Shown piece by piece: positions 38,287 to 47,602 of a stretch of 64,000 nucleotides of DNA (the first letter of the stretch is position 1; every line of letters begins with the position of its first letter). The notes below the pieces were generated by a model. It made no database searches, was not told the DNA's origin, and was given only the letters and a program-made list of their open reading frames with translations. Source of the stretch: Oceanospirillum beijerinckii DSM 7166 (GTDB taxonomy: Bacteria; Pseudomonadota; Gammaproteobacteria; Pseudomonadales; Halomonadaceae); assembly GCF_000422425.1 (NCBI RefSeq), contig NZ_AULT01000005.1, positions 62,001 to 126,000 of the forward strand, in the 5' to 3' direction. The translations under genes and the position numbers were made by a program.

Positions 38287-41169
38287 TTACAATGCTTCAA
38301 TCTTTTTGTATTGTTCCTGCAGTTTAGCCTGAGACTCTTTCGCTGCGGTCAGTTTCTCACGCTCTTTGGCAACCACTTCTTCCGGCGCGCTGGCAACAAA
38401 CTTCTCGTTGCCCAGCTTGCCTTCCAGACGGCCCACTTCTTTCTGCAGTTTTTCCATCTCTTTTTTCAGACGACCCAGCTCGGCATCTTTGTCGATCAGA
38501 CCAGCCATAGGTACCAGCACTTCCATCTTGCCCACCAGTTTGGTGGCGGACATCGGTGCTTCTTCGTCTGCTTCCAGCCAGGTGATCGCTTCCAGCTTAG
38601 CCAGCTTGGTCAGGGCAACATAGTTACTCTGCAGGCGACGGAAGTCTTCGTCGCTGCCGTTCTGGATCAGAACCGGCAGTTCTTTACCCGGAGCGATGTT
38701 CATTTCGCCACGGATGTTACGGATGCTGACGATGACAGACTTCAGCCACTCGATGTCGGCTTCTGCCGCTTCGTCGATTAGCTCAGCGACAGGAGCCGGA
38801 TACGGCTGCAGCATGATGGTGTCGCCTTCTTTACCCGCCAGCCCCTTGATCTGCTGCCAGATCTCTTCGGTGATAAATGGCATAATTGGGTGCGACAGAC
38901 GCATGATCGCTTCCAGAACGCGAACCAGAGTGCCACGGGTGCCGCGCTTCAGAGCCGCCAGCTGAGCTTTCTCTTCCTCGGTTTCACCTTCTGACTCGTC
39001 CCACAGTACTGGTTTGGACAGCTCCAGATACCAGTCGCAATACTGGTTCCAGATAAAGTCGTACAGGGTCTGGGAGGCCAGATCGAAACGGTATTCGTCC
39101 ATCTGACGCATGACGGTCTCTTCGGTACGCTGCAGGCTGCTGATAATCCAGCGGTCTGCCAGCGACAGAATTACGTCTTCACCATTCTGACCGCAATCCT
39201 GACCTTCGGTGTTGGTCAGCACGTAACGGGCGGCGTTCCAGATCTTGTTACAGAAGTTACGGTAACCTTCCAGACGCTTCATATCCCAGTTAACGTCACG
39301 GCCGGTAGAGGCCAGTGCCGCCAGTGTGAAGCGCAGGGCGTCGGTACCGTGGGCGGTGATGCCTTCCGGGAACTCTTTCTTGGTGCGCTTGCCGATCTTC
39401 TCAGCCAGCTGCGGCTGCATCATATTACCGGTGCGTTTTTCCAGCAGGGTTTCCAGATCGATACCGTCGATCATATCCAGCGGGTCCAGTACGTTACCCT
39501 TGGACTTGGACATCTTATCGCCGTTCTCATCACGGATCAGACCGGTGACGTAGACGTTTTTGAACGGTACCTGTGGTTTGCCATCTTCATCTTTGATGAA
39601 GTGCATGGTCATCATGATCATGCGGGCTACCCAGAAGAAGATGATGTCGAAACCGGTCACCAGGGTATCGGTCGGGTGGAAGGTTTTCATCTTCTCGATA
39701 TCGTTCGGCCAGCCCATGGTGCCGAAGGTCCACAGGGCGGAGCTGAACCAGGTATCCAGTACGTCATCGTCCTGACGCAGCTCGGTTTCCAGATCCAGAT
39801 TGTATTTCTCGCGCGCAGCTTCCGCAGAAGCGGCTACGTAAACATTGCCTTCGTTATCGTAGAAGGCCGGAATACGGTGACCCCACCACAGCTGACGGGA
39901 GATACACCAGTCCTGAATGTCGCGCATCCAGGAGAAGTACATGTTTTCGTACTGCTTAGGCACAAACTTGATGTCGCCGTTTTCAACGGCTTCGATGGCT
40001 GGTTTGGCCAGTGTTTTGGCATCGCAGAACCACTGATCCGTCAGCATCGGCTCGATCACCACGCCACCACGGTCGCCGTAAGGTACGGTCATGGCGTTTT
40101 CTTCGATCTTAACCAACAGGCCCTTCTCTTCCATCTCGGCAACAATCGCTTTACGGGCGGCAAAGCGCTCCATGCCACGGTATTGTTCCGGGATGTAGGT
40201 ATCCATCTCTTCGTTAACGGAGCCATCGGTGTTGAAGGTCTGAGCTTCTTCACGGATGTCGGCGTTCAGGGTCAGGATGTTCACCATCGGCAGACCGCAG
40301 CGCTTGCCCACTTCGTTATCGTTGAAGTCGTGCGCCGGAGTGATTTTTACGCAGCCGGTGCCTTTCTCCATATCCGCGTGCTCGTCGCCTACGATAGGAA
40401 TACGACGGCCTACTAAAGGCAGCTCAACAAACTTACCGATCAGGTCTTTGTAACGCTCATCTTCCGGGTTTACGGCTACACCGGTATCGCCCAGCAGGGT
40501 TTCTGGACGAGTCGTACCGACCACGATGTGATCTTCACCAGCAGCGGTTTTAACGCCATCGGCCAGCGGGTAACGCAGGTACCACATCTTGCCTTTAACT
40601 TCTTTGTTCTCAACTTCCAGATCGGAGATCGCGGTGTGCAGTTTCGGATCCCAGTTCACCAGACGTTTACCACGGTAGATCAGGCCCTCGTCATGCAGAC
40701 GGATAAAGACTTCCTGTACCGCGTGGTAGAAGCCGGAATCCATGGTGAAACGCTCGTTTTCCCAATCCACAGAGTTGCCCAGACGACGCATCTGTTTGGT
40801 GATGGTGCCGCCGGACTCTTCTTTCCATTCCCAGATCTTCTCGACGAAGGACTCGCGGCCCAGATCGTAGCGGCTTTCACCGGTTTCAGCGGCCAGCTTA
40901 CGCTCAACAACCATCTGAGTAGCGATACCTGCGTGGTCGGTGCCCACAACCCAGAGCGCATTACGGCCCTGCATACGACGGTAACGGGTCAGCGCATCCA
41001 TAATGGTGTGCTGGAAGGCGTGACCCATGTGCAGACTACCCGTGACGTTTGGCGGCGGAATCACGATGGAATAAGCATCACCTTCGCCGGACGGGCGGAA
41101 GTATTTGTTCTCTTCCCAGTTTTGATACCAGGTACGTTCAATCTGTTCGGGTTGATAGGTTTTATCCAT
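38287..41169 (-). CDS. valS: Valyl-tRNA synthetase
   Basis: This class I synthetase of about 960 aa (E. coli 951) charges tRNA-Val. The HIGH-type motif is [14 protein letters not shown] near residue 40-50. The editing CP1 domain (about 190-330) contains [13 protein letters not shown]. The signature [13 protein letters not shown] lies in the second half of the catalytic domain. The anticodon-binding domain follows, and a C-terminal coiled-coil arm occupies about the last 65 residues. The frame opens at TTG 41178, but the ATG at 41169 gives the usual start [11 protein letters not shown]. holC lies upstream on the same strand, 181 bp away. Confidence 0.97.
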   Translation of the reverse strand: MDKTYQPEQIERTWYQNWEENKYFRPSGEGDAYSIVIPPPNVTGSLHMGHAFQHTIMDALTRYRRMQGRNALWVVGTDHAGIATQMVVERKLAAETGESRYDLGRESFVEKIWEWKEESGGTITKQMRRLGNSVDWENERFTMDSGFYHAVQEVFIRLHDEGLIYRGKRLVNWDPKLHTAISDLEVENKEVKGKMWYLRYPLADGVKTAAGEDHIVVGTTRPETLLGDTGVAVNPEDERYKDLIGKFVELPLVGRRIPIVGDEHADMEKGTGCVKITPAHDFNDNEVGKRCGLPMVNILTLNADIREEAQTFNTDGSVNEEMDTYIPEQYRGMERFAARKAIVAEMEEKGLLVKIEENAMTVPYGDRGGVVIEPMLTDQWFCDAKTLAKPAIEAVENGDIKFVPKQYENMYFSWMRDIQDWCISRQLWWGHRIPAFYDNEGNVYVAASAEAAREKYNLDLETELRQDDDVLDTWFSSALWTFGTMGWPNDIEKMKTFHPTDTLVTGFDIIFFWVARMIMMTMHFIKDEDGKPQVPFKNVYVTGLIRDENGDKMSKSKGNVLDPLDMIDGIDLETLLEKRTGNMMQPQLAEKIGKRTKKEFPEGITAHGTDALRFTLAALASTGRDVNWDMKRLEGYRNFCNKIWNAARYVLTNTEGQDCGQNGEDVILSLADRWIISSLQRTEETVMRQMDEYRFDLASQTLYDFIWNQYCDWYLELSKPVLWDESEGETEEEKAQLAALKRGTRGTLVRVLEAIMRLSHPIMPFITEEIWQQIKGLAGKEGDTIMLQPYPAPVAELIDEAAEADIEWLKSVIVSIRNIRGEMNIAPGKELPVLIQNGSDEDFRRLQSNYVALTKLAKLEAITWLEADEEAPMSATKLVGKMEVLVPMAGLIDKDAELGRLKKEMEKLQKEVGRLEGKLGNEKFVASAPEEVVAKEREKLTAAKESQAKLQEQYKKIEAL

Positions 41170-41350
41170 GAGGCTCAATACGTCACTTAATTAGATAAGC
41201 TAGCTGCAAAGAGGCCAACGAGACCGGGCCTGTTCAGGCGATATAGCATCATCGGCTTGGGCAGATAGCGGAAAAAAGGCTAAATAATCGGTCGATTATA
41301 CATGGCTGGCGGGGTTGTGATAACCGGGCAGCACCACAGGTTGAGGGAAA

Positions 41351-41782
41351 TTAGCGTCTCATATCGTGACGATTCATCTGATAGCCCCGTTGTTGATAAA
41401 AGCGCCAGTCATTACGTTTAGCCGCTAACAGGGTTTGCTGCTGAAAGACAATCTCAGCGACCCGTTCAAAGCGACTGAAATGATCCGGGATATGCTCACA
41501 TAAGTTGATCATCACATCGTGATGTTGCCCGCACTGTTCCCCAAAACCAATCGCCACAGGTACAGAGTCGATTTTGTCATCATCAATCAGTAGATGGGGG
41601 ATAAAACTATCAGGACGAAACTGCCATAGCAGCTGATCAATCTGTTCCGCCTGAGTCTTATCTTTGGCCTGAATAAAAACCTGATGCCCCCTCTGCCAGG
41701 CCTTCTCTGTTAAACGACAGGCAAACAATAACTGCTTTTCCTGTTCGGTGGCAGGCAGGATATAGAAATCAACTTGGGTCAT
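41351..41782 (-). CDS. holC: DNA polymerase III chi subunit
   Basis: The 143-aa protein is typical of HolC (147 aa in E. coli), which links the clamp loader to single-stranded DNA-binding protein. The start MTQVDFYILP, the central segment EKAWQRGHQVFI, and the later LLWQFRPDSFIPH and IPVAIGFG-like stretches fit the family. It is followed by valS, the conserved order. The ATG has GGAA upstream. Here it is not preceded by pepA, which lies at the left end of the window. Confidence 0.93.
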   Translation of the reverse strand: MTQVDFYILPATEQEKQLLFACRLTEKAWQRGHQVFIQAKDKTQAEQIDQLLWQFRPDSFIPHLLIDDDKIDSVPVAIGFGEQCGQHHDVMINLCEHIPDHFSRFERVAEIVFQQQTLLAAKRNDWRFYQQRGYQMNRHDMRR

Positions 41783-42029
41783 AGGTATTCCAATGGGTAT
41801 TTAGCGCGTAAAAAGCAACAAAGAGGCTATTCTAGCGCAGAACAATATCGACACCGAAGTAATAACCAGGCTAAAAAGTTATAATCAGGTAAAGATGTTA
41901 TAACAGGATAAATAAGCTTATTTTTTCAGGAACTTTTCCACTACCCACCACTCTGTTAAGCGGTATACTTCGACATCCTGATAATAGTGATTCCACCAAG
42001 CTGTACGTGATAAGAGATTATTCACACTG

Positions 42030-42431
42030 ATGACACATCCGCTGATACATCTACAAGCGTTTAACCGCAATCACGCAGTACCCCTCTGGGTGCTTGTGCT
42101 GCTGTTGCCTGCGCTGGTGATGCTACCTCAGTTATTTGTGGATCATCATAATCCTCTGGCCTTTGAGCAGGCCCAGACGGAGCAACATCAGCAGCTGACA
42201 ACGGAATCACACGATCACGGTCATGTTCATAGCGACGGTGATACTCGGGAACAACAACTGAATCATCTGCATGGCCATAACCCGGCTGATCACAGCCACG
42301 AATCCGTTTACCTGACCCTACAACAGGCGCTGGCATTGGTGGCCTGTTGGGTATTAATGGTCTGCTATCACTATAGCGCCATCCTCTTTCGACCTAAGCC
42401 CCCCAAACGTCCTCCCAAAATAGCATTTTGA
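42030..42431 (+). CDS. His-rich two-helix membrane protein (hypothetical)
   Basis: The 133-aa protein has a hydrophobic helix at about 17-37 and another at about 95-115. The loop between them (about 38-93) contains about 14 His and many Gln/Asp/Glu residues, with patterns such as SHDHGHVHSDGD and LHGHNPADHSHES. The C-terminus is short, basic and Pro-rich. The loop is probably periplasmic and suited to binding Zn2+, Ni2+ or Co2+. It is the first of three co-directional genes with a HupE/UreJ-type protein and an anchor protein. I know no named family for it. Confidence 0.7.
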   Translation: MTHPLIHLQAFNRNHAVPLWVLVLLLPALVMLPQLFVDHHNPLAFEQAQTEQHQQLTTESHDHGHVHSDGDTREQQLNHLHGHNPADHSHESVYLTLQQALALVACWVLMVCYHYSAILFRPKPPKRPPKIAF

Positions 42432-42661
42432 GGCTTCACGCCCTCTGTTATTGCTTAAGCACTGCTCCGTAGTGGTTTGATGGTTGCTTAATAGCAGTCT
42501 GATCGCGCTATAGCGTAATGGCCCTATGACGTAATGGTTTAGCAGCCATAGGCACTGTTGTGTTTGCCTCTATAGTCAGATGGCTATACCAGCTTAATGC
42601 GCCTATTTACGGCAGCTATAGCTCAGAGGGACAAACTCGATTGTTATTTTTGGATTAAGTT

Positions 42662-43369
42662 ATGACGTTACCTTTTTCCCAAACCAGGTTAGTGCCTGTT
42701 TATATGTTGGCACTGATCGGTCTGTTATTGTTCTCCGAAACCCTATTTGCCCACGGTGTTGCCGTCGGCGATCAGGGTTATATTCAAGAAATCAGCGGTG
42801 TACAGCTGATTCCCTTTATCTACCTCGGTGCCAAACATATGGTCACCGGTTACGATCACCTACTCTTCCTGTTTGGGGTGATCTTCTTCCTCTATCGCCT
42901 GAGTCATGTGGCGGTCTATGTCAGCCTGTTTGCCATTGGCCACTCCAGCACTCTGCTACTTGGGGTGTACTTCAATATTGAAGCCAGCGCTTACATCATC
43001 GATGCCATTATCGGCCTATCGGTGGTGTACAAGGCGATGGACAACCTGGGTGCCTTCCAGCGTTGGTTTGGTAAACAACCGGATACCAAGCTGGCGACAC
43101 TGATCTTTGGTTTCTTCCACGGTTTTGGTCTCGCGACCAAGATCCAGGAGTTTGAGATCTCATCTGATGGTCTGCTAGCCAACCTGATCGCCTTTAATGT
43201 CGGTGTTGAGATCGGTCAGTTACTGGCGCTGAGCTTTATCCTGATTCTGATGTGCTTCTGGCGTCGGCATAACCGCTTTATGCGCCATGCCTTCCTAGCC
43301 AATGTTGCTCTGATGAGTATGGGCTTTATGTTGATGGGTTATCAGATCGTCGGCTTTTTTGTCGCTTGA
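42662..43369 (+). CDS. HupE/UreJ-family membrane protein
   Basis: The 235-aa protein has an N-terminal signal-like helix ending LFAHG, and about six to seven helices in all. The family-typical segments GAKHMVTGYDHLLFLFGV (about 56-73) and FGFFHGFGLATKIQE (about 150-163) carry His, Asp and Glu residues thought to bind nickel or cobalt. HupE/UreJ proteins are secondary Ni2+/Co2+ permeases, but no hydrogenase or urease genes are nearby. The metal is therefore open. It is flanked by the His-rich protein and an anchor protein on the same strand. Confidence 0.85.
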   Translation: MTLPFSQTRLVPVYMLALIGLLLFSETLFAHGVAVGDQGYIQEISGVQLIPFIYLGAKHMVTGYDHLLFLFGVIFFLYRLSHVAVYVSLFAIGHSSTLLLGVYFNIEASAYIIDAIIGLSVVYKAMDNLGAFQRWFGKQPDTKLATLIFGFFHGFGLATKIQEFEISSDGLLANLIAFNVGVEIGQLLALSFILILMCFWRRHNRFMRHAFLANVALMSMGFMLMGYQIVGFFVA

Positions 43370-43545
43370 TAAGGGCTTGTCGCTTGATAAGAGACAGGGT
43401 TTAAGCGCAAACCATCTCTTAAGCAGCAAAGCATCATCAGAAAATGCTGCTTCAATCTGTGGCAAAAGCATTGATTGTATAGCGCCGTTTTTGTCACCGA
43501 AGACAGCAAACGGACGCAACACAACGCATTAAAAGGTTTTACATT

Positions 43546-44250
43546 ATGTTTAACTCAGAAGTACCTAACAAAGACCAACTGCCTTCCAGCAAACAACTGT
43601 TAATCTCGACCCTCGCCGCTTTTGTAGTTGCGATGGTATTACTGGTCACCGTGATCCTACCGGCAGAATATGCCATCGACCCGACGGGTATTGGTCGTGG
43701 CTTAGGCCTGGCTGAAATGGGCGAGATTAAAACCAGCCTGGCGGCAGAATCGGAAGCAGATAAAGCCAAATCGGCCCCACAAACAGTGCAACAGTTGTCT
43801 CAGCAGAGCGCTCAACAAAGCAACCAAGCTCTTGCACAAACACAGCCTGCAAAGAGCACTGCTCAACCGATACAAGAAATGGCAAAAACAGCGCCTGTAA
43901 CCACACCTGAGTCAATACAACCAAAACCTGTTGTTAAACAGGACAAACGTGTGCTGACACTGGCTCCAGGTCAAGCGGCAGAGCTAAAACTGGGTATGAA
44001 CAAAGGCAGCAAGGTGCAGTACCGTTGGGCTGCAGGGGGCGGCAAGCTGAACTTTGATACTCACGGTGATAATGCCGAGATCTCTTACCACGGTTATGGC
44101 AAAGGCCGTAATAAGCCAGGCCAAGAGGGTGAACTGGTCGCGGCCTTTGATGGTAATCACGGCTGGTTCTGGCGTAACCGCTCTGACACAGTTGTCACCC
44201 TGACACTGGAAGTACAGGGTGACTTTTTGGGGCTGATGCGTGTGATGTAA
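43546..44250 (+). CDS. Transmembrane anchor protein associated with HupE/UreJ
   Basis: The 234-aa protein has one N-terminal helix (about 19-40) followed by ILPAEYAIDPTGIGRGLGL. A Gln/Ala/Thr/Pro-rich linker of about 80 residues is low in complexity. The C-terminal domain (about 145-234) has QYRWAAGGGKLNFDTHGD and FDGNHGWFWRNRSD, suggesting a small beta-sandwich outside the membrane. Proteins with this layout are often annotated only as transmembrane anchor proteins next to HupE/UreJ genes. A role in metal acquisition is inferred from this context. Confidence 0.72.
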   Translation: MFNSEVPNKDQLPSSKQLLISTLAAFVVAMVLLVTVILPAEYAIDPTGIGRGLGLAEMGEIKTSLAAESEADKAKSAPQTVQQLSQQSAQQSNQALAQTQPAKSTAQPIQEMAKTAPVTTPESIQPKPVVKQDKRVLTLAPGQAAELKLGMNKGSKVQYRWAAGGGKLNFDTHGDNAEISYHGYGKGRNKPGQEGELVAAFDGNHGWFWRNRSDTVVTLTLEVQGDFLGLMRVM

Positions 44251-44290
44251 GCGCTGATGGGGTCAACTGATCATTACTAATCACTACTAA

Positions 44291-44418
44291 CTATCAGTGT
44301 CTTGATATTAGACTAGGCTGGATAAGCGAAGCGCCATCCGACATTGACTCCGATACCAGATGACTGTTGGAAGGCGCTTACGGCTTTTCCAGCCTGCAAT
44401 AACTTATCTTGTCGGTAT
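44291..44418 (-). repeat. MITE/REP-like palindromic repeat, copy 6 (diverged)
   Basis: The core (GGATAAGCGAAGCGCCATCC, GGAAGGCGCTTACGGC) is kept, but the left end lacks ATACC and has several changes. It lies between converging genes and ends four bases from the diguanylate cyclase stop. Confidence 0.82.
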
Positions 44419-44421
44419 TAG

Positions 44422-45615
44422 TCAGGCAGTTGTTGTCTCAGGTTTCTCTTGTTCAGTATTTTTACCTTCCCCAAACAGCACTTCGCTACCATCCGGGCAG
44501 ATACACTTGGCGCGTCCGGTTTGCTTGGCCTTGTACAAACGTTGATCAGCAAAATCTACCAAGGCTTTCCATGAATGGGTATGATCCTCTTCCTGTTCAG
44601 CCAGACCGATGCTGGCGGTCACAGGTGTGCCGTCCGGCAATACCGCTAAGCCCTGATCCATAATACGACGCACCACATTTTTAGCGGCTTCAGCATCAGT
44701 ATGTGGCAGCAGAATCAGAAACTCTTCTCCACCCCAGCGGATCGCGGCGTCACCACGACGGATACAGTTACCTAAGGTTTTAGCGGCCTGGCGCAAGACC
44801 TCATCACCGGCATCATGGCCCAGGGTATCGTTGATATTCTTAAATTTATCCAGATCCAGAAACAGAATGGAGAAATTGGACTGCTGCAGACCGGTGGCCC
44901 GAAACAGGGATTCCATAATATCCATACCGGCACGACGGGTCAGCAGCTTGGTCAGACCATCATAACTGGCTTTGACCATCTGGGAGATCAGATAGCGCAC
45001 CTGTTGCAGACTGGAGAACATGGAAACCCCAAGAATCACCAGCAACAGCCACATCTGCACCATCAGCATGGTGATATCGGAGCCATCGGCACGATACAGC
45101 CCGATAGAAGCCAGGGCTACTAAGACCAGCGACAGTAGGGAGAACTCTTTTAAGGTCAGAGGAAACAGTGCCAGCGAGGCAATAACGACATAAGGCAGCA
45201 GACCGTAAAGATGAATCAGGAGATCTGCCATACCGGTTAGCTCAACCTGCTCAATCAAAGGTGAACTGAACTGGTAAAACAGCGTGGGTACCATCAACAT
45301 GGAGACCAGACAGGTAAGTGCGCGTTTGGTGCCGATCTTGAGTTTTTTCGTGATAAAGGCCAATGCCAGAAAAACGCCCCCAGAGATCGGACGCATCACC
45401 ATAAACTGCATGGCGATCTCTTGCGGTAAAAAGATCAGATCAAGTATCCCCCACAACGGTACTAAAACCGCAAACACCAGTGCAAAGGGGTAGATACGGC
45501 TGGCAATTAGCTCAGCCCTGTGTTGACGAATGATCTCCTGATGCTCTCGGGCACTAATCAGGTCGGCAAACTGTTCCTTGGAGTTGACTCCAAACAGTTG
45601 ATAGATAGAAAACAT
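44422..45615 (-). CDS. Membrane diguanylate cyclase (multi-helix sensor plus GGDEF)
   Basis: This protein of about 397 aa has around six hydrophobic helices in residues 35-205 and little extracellular loop, a layout of integral-membrane sensors. The GGDEF domain (about 220-385) has GGEEF at 295-299 and an RxxD inhibitory site (RRGD) five residues before it. It should synthesise c-di-GMP with product feedback. The frame opens at a TTG five codons upstream, but the ATG at 45615 has GGAG upstream and is preferred. The stimulus is unknown. Confidence 0.9.
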   Translation of the reverse strand: MFSIYQLFGVNSKEQFADLISAREHQEIIRQHRAELIASRIYPFALVFAVLVPLWGILDLIFLPQEIAMQFMVMRPISGGVFLALAFITKKLKIGTKRALTCLVSMLMVPTLFYQFSSPLIEQVELTGMADLLIHLYGLLPYVVIASLALFPLTLKEFSLLSLVLVALASIGLYRADGSDITMLMVQMWLLLVILGVSMFSSLQQVRYLISQMVKASYDGLTKLLTRRAGMDIMESLFRATGLQQSNFSILFLDLDKFKNINDTLGHDAGDEVLRQAAKTLGNCIRRGDAAIRWGGEEFLILLPHTDAEAAKNVVRRIMDQGLAVLPDGTPVTASIGLAEQEEDHTHSWKALVDFADQRLYKAKQTGRAKCICPDGSEVLFGEGKNTEQEKPETTTA

Positions 45616-45839
45616 GAATCTCTCCGCCAAGTTGCGTCAGCCCAGGTCACCTCTGTGGGGCGGGTGCTAAGGGCGCTTTATAAAAATAAGGACCGTTCAA
45701 TGTAAAACAGTCTCTAAGAAAGATGAAAGCAGCAAAGCCGGTTAGATCGGCATTTATTGCCCTATATCAACTAATCCAGGCTTCACCTTCCCGCTCTGAT
45801 CGCTATCGTAACCGCAGCCGGTGAGGCGGCATATTGACG

Positions 45840-46298
45840 TTACAGTTCAATGGCAGTTTGGAATTTTTCCCGTCGCAATGAAATCAAAGAGCGGAACTTT
45901 CTCAAATTGGGATCACTGGCTAACTCCCGACGGGCAAATGCCTCATAAGCCTGCATATCCGGCACCAGCACCATCAATAAGAAGTCCACTTCACCCGTCA
46001 CCTGGTAACACTGAGCCACCTCGGGAGCTGCCAGCATCTTACGGTTAAAAGCCTCATAGATATCCAGCTGATCCCTGTCCATCTCTACTTCCACAATCAC
46101 ATTGATCCGATGGCCCACCGCCTCGGGGTTTACGATCGACACATCCGCCATAATGATACCGCTCTCACGGAGTTTGCGTACCCGCTTCAGACACGCCGGA
46201 GCCGATAACCCCACTTTCTCTGCCAGTGCCTGATTGCTGATACGATTGTCCCGTTGCAGCTGGTTTAAAATATGCTTATCAATACGATCCAGAGGCAT
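45840..46298 (-). CDS. Lrp/AsnC-family transcriptional regulator
   Basis: The 152-aa protein has an N-terminal helix-turn-helix (LDRIDKHILNQLQRDNRIS, VGLSAPACLKRVRKLRESG) and a C-terminal AsnC/RAM effector domain (about 65-145). It is divergent from a Gate-domain membrane protein and rarD, both transport-type genes, which are its most likely targets. A near-perfect inverted repeat lies between them. It is distinct from the putA-linked Lrp protein at 23.8 kb. Confidence 0.9.
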   Translation of the reverse strand: MPLDRIDKHILNQLQRDNRISNQALAEKVGLSAPACLKRVRKLRESGIIMADVSIVNPEAVGHRINVIVEVEMDRDQLDIYEAFNRKMLAAPEVAQCYQVTGEVDFLLMVLVPDMQAYEAFARRELASDPNLRKFRSLISLRREKFQTAIEL

Positions 46299-46338
46299 GT
46301 TAATTTTATTTCCTTTTGATCATTATTTTTCTTATCTA

Positions 46339-46365
46339 ATTTCTTATATAGGATAAATAAGAAAT
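46339..46365. promoter_or_regulatory. Inverted repeat in the divergent Lrp/Gate-protein promoter region
   Basis: ATTTCTTAT-N9-ATAAGAAAT has perfect 9-bp arms with an 18-bp centre-to-centre distance, in an AT-rich stretch 41 bp from the regulator start. It fits the loose symmetry of Lrp-family sites and is a candidate operator. Confidence 0.4.
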
Positions 46366-46502
46366 ATATTCGATAAAATAAGTAATACAAAGAAATCCTG
46401 CGCTTTTGCTCTGGTTTAAACTTGTCCCTGCTGTTTGAACCCAAATAACCGATTTACTGCCCTGTTATTTATAGCGATATCGCACAAGTCTGGAATTGAG
46501 CC

Positions 46503-47600
46503 ATGGTAAATGCCACTCCCTCTGCATTACTGCATTCATTGATAAGAAACACGTTACCTTCACTGGCCCGGGAGATCTGGTCGGTGTGCTATACCCTGTT
46601 TAAGCTGATGATCCCTGTGATTGTTGTCGTTAAGATTCTGGAAGAGCTGGGTGCTATTCCATTTATTAGTCAGCTGTTAGAGCCCATGATGGCCTGGGTG
46701 GGCTTGCCGGAGACCATGGGGCTGGTATTTACCACGACCTTGCTGACCAATATCTACGCCGGTATGCTGCTGTTCTTCCAATTAGCCCCGGAAGCCAATT
46801 TGACGGTGGCTCAGGTGACCGTACTGAGTGGTATGCTACTGATTGCCCATGGCCTACCCGTGGAGGTGCCTATCGTACAGCAATCTGGTGTGCGTATGAT
46901 GGTCGCCTTTTTAATTCGCTTTATCGGTGCCTTTGTCTATGGCGCACTGCTGTTCGCTCTCTATGAAGCGGGAGACTGGTTACAGGAGCCCGTGCAACTG
47001 GTGTGGCAACCGGAGCTGACTAACCCCTCATTAATGGAATGGGCGCTGCAGCAGCTGGAAAGCTTTGTCATGATTTTTGTAGTGATCAGTGCCCTGCTAA
47101 CCCTGCTGCGTTTTTTGCGTTGGATTCATATCGAACGCCTGATGATCTGGCTGCTACAACCGGTATTACGTTTATTGGGCATTAGTCCTCAGGCGACCAG
47201 TATTACGATTATCGGCGTGACACTGGGGTTGGCTTTTGGCGGTGGCCTGCTGATTAAAGAGGCCAGAGCAGGTCATATCCAACCGAAGGATATCTTCTCT
47301 GCCATGCTGCTGCTCGCGCTGTGCCACAGCATGATTGAGGATACCCTGCTGGTGCTGCTAATGGGGGCGGATATCTCGGGTGTGCTCTGGTTCCGCCTGG
47401 TCTTTGCTCTGGTCATCGTTGCCTTAGCGACACGTTTGCTAAGTCGTTGCAGCGATGAGTTCTGGTACAAATACCTGATCTATCCTATTAATAAGACCGG
47501 CTCTGATTCTGGCTCAGACTCTTGTACTACCTCATCAGCCACGAGTAAAAGCAGTGATCAGCAACAATCAGCGCCACAGTCTGAAGCTTCGGGAGTCTAG
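46503..47600 (+). CDS. Nucleoside-recognition (Gate) domain membrane protein
   Basis: The 365-aa protein has about eight to nine helices. It shows two Gate-like halves, at about 30-150 (YTLFKLMIPVIVVVKILEELG; TNIYAGMLLFFQL) and about 195-320 (GVTLGLAFGGGLLIKEAR; ALCHSMIEDTLLVLLMGAD). Such domains occur in nucleoside transporters and in SpmA/SpmB/YjiG-like proteins. The transported compound is unknown. The C-terminal 35 residues are Ser/Thr/Gln-rich and probably disordered. rarD starts two bases after the stop, so the two are co-transcribed. Confidence 0.8.
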   Translation: MVNATPSALLHSLIRNTLPSLAREIWSVCYTLFKLMIPVIVVVKILEELGAIPFISQLLEPMMAWVGLPETMGLVFTTTLLTNIYAGMLLFFQLAPEANLTVAQVTVLSGMLLIAHGLPVEVPIVQQSGVRMMVAFLIRFIGAFVYGALLFALYEAGDWLQEPVQLVWQPELTNPSLMEWALQQLESFVMIFVVISALLTLLRFLRWIHIERLMIWLLQPVLRLLGISPQATSITIIGVTLGLAFGGGLLIKEARAGHIQPKDIFSAMLLLALCHSMIEDTLLVLLMGADISGVLWFRLVFALVIVALATRLLSRCSDEFWYKYLIYPINKTGSDSGSDSCTTSSATSKSSDQQQSAPQSEASGV

Positions 47601-47602
47601 CT

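Noticed and set aside
39349-40416. A 355-codon plus-strand open frame opposite valS
   Set aside because: It is antisense to highly conserved valyl-tRNA synthetase sequence and shows no domain or ribosome-binding site of its own.
41896-41905. TGTTATAACA palindrome upstream of the His-rich/HupE unit as a Zur site
   Set aside because: It has the outer Zur half-site letters but lacks the central bases, so the spacing is wrong. It could be chance in AT-rich DNA.
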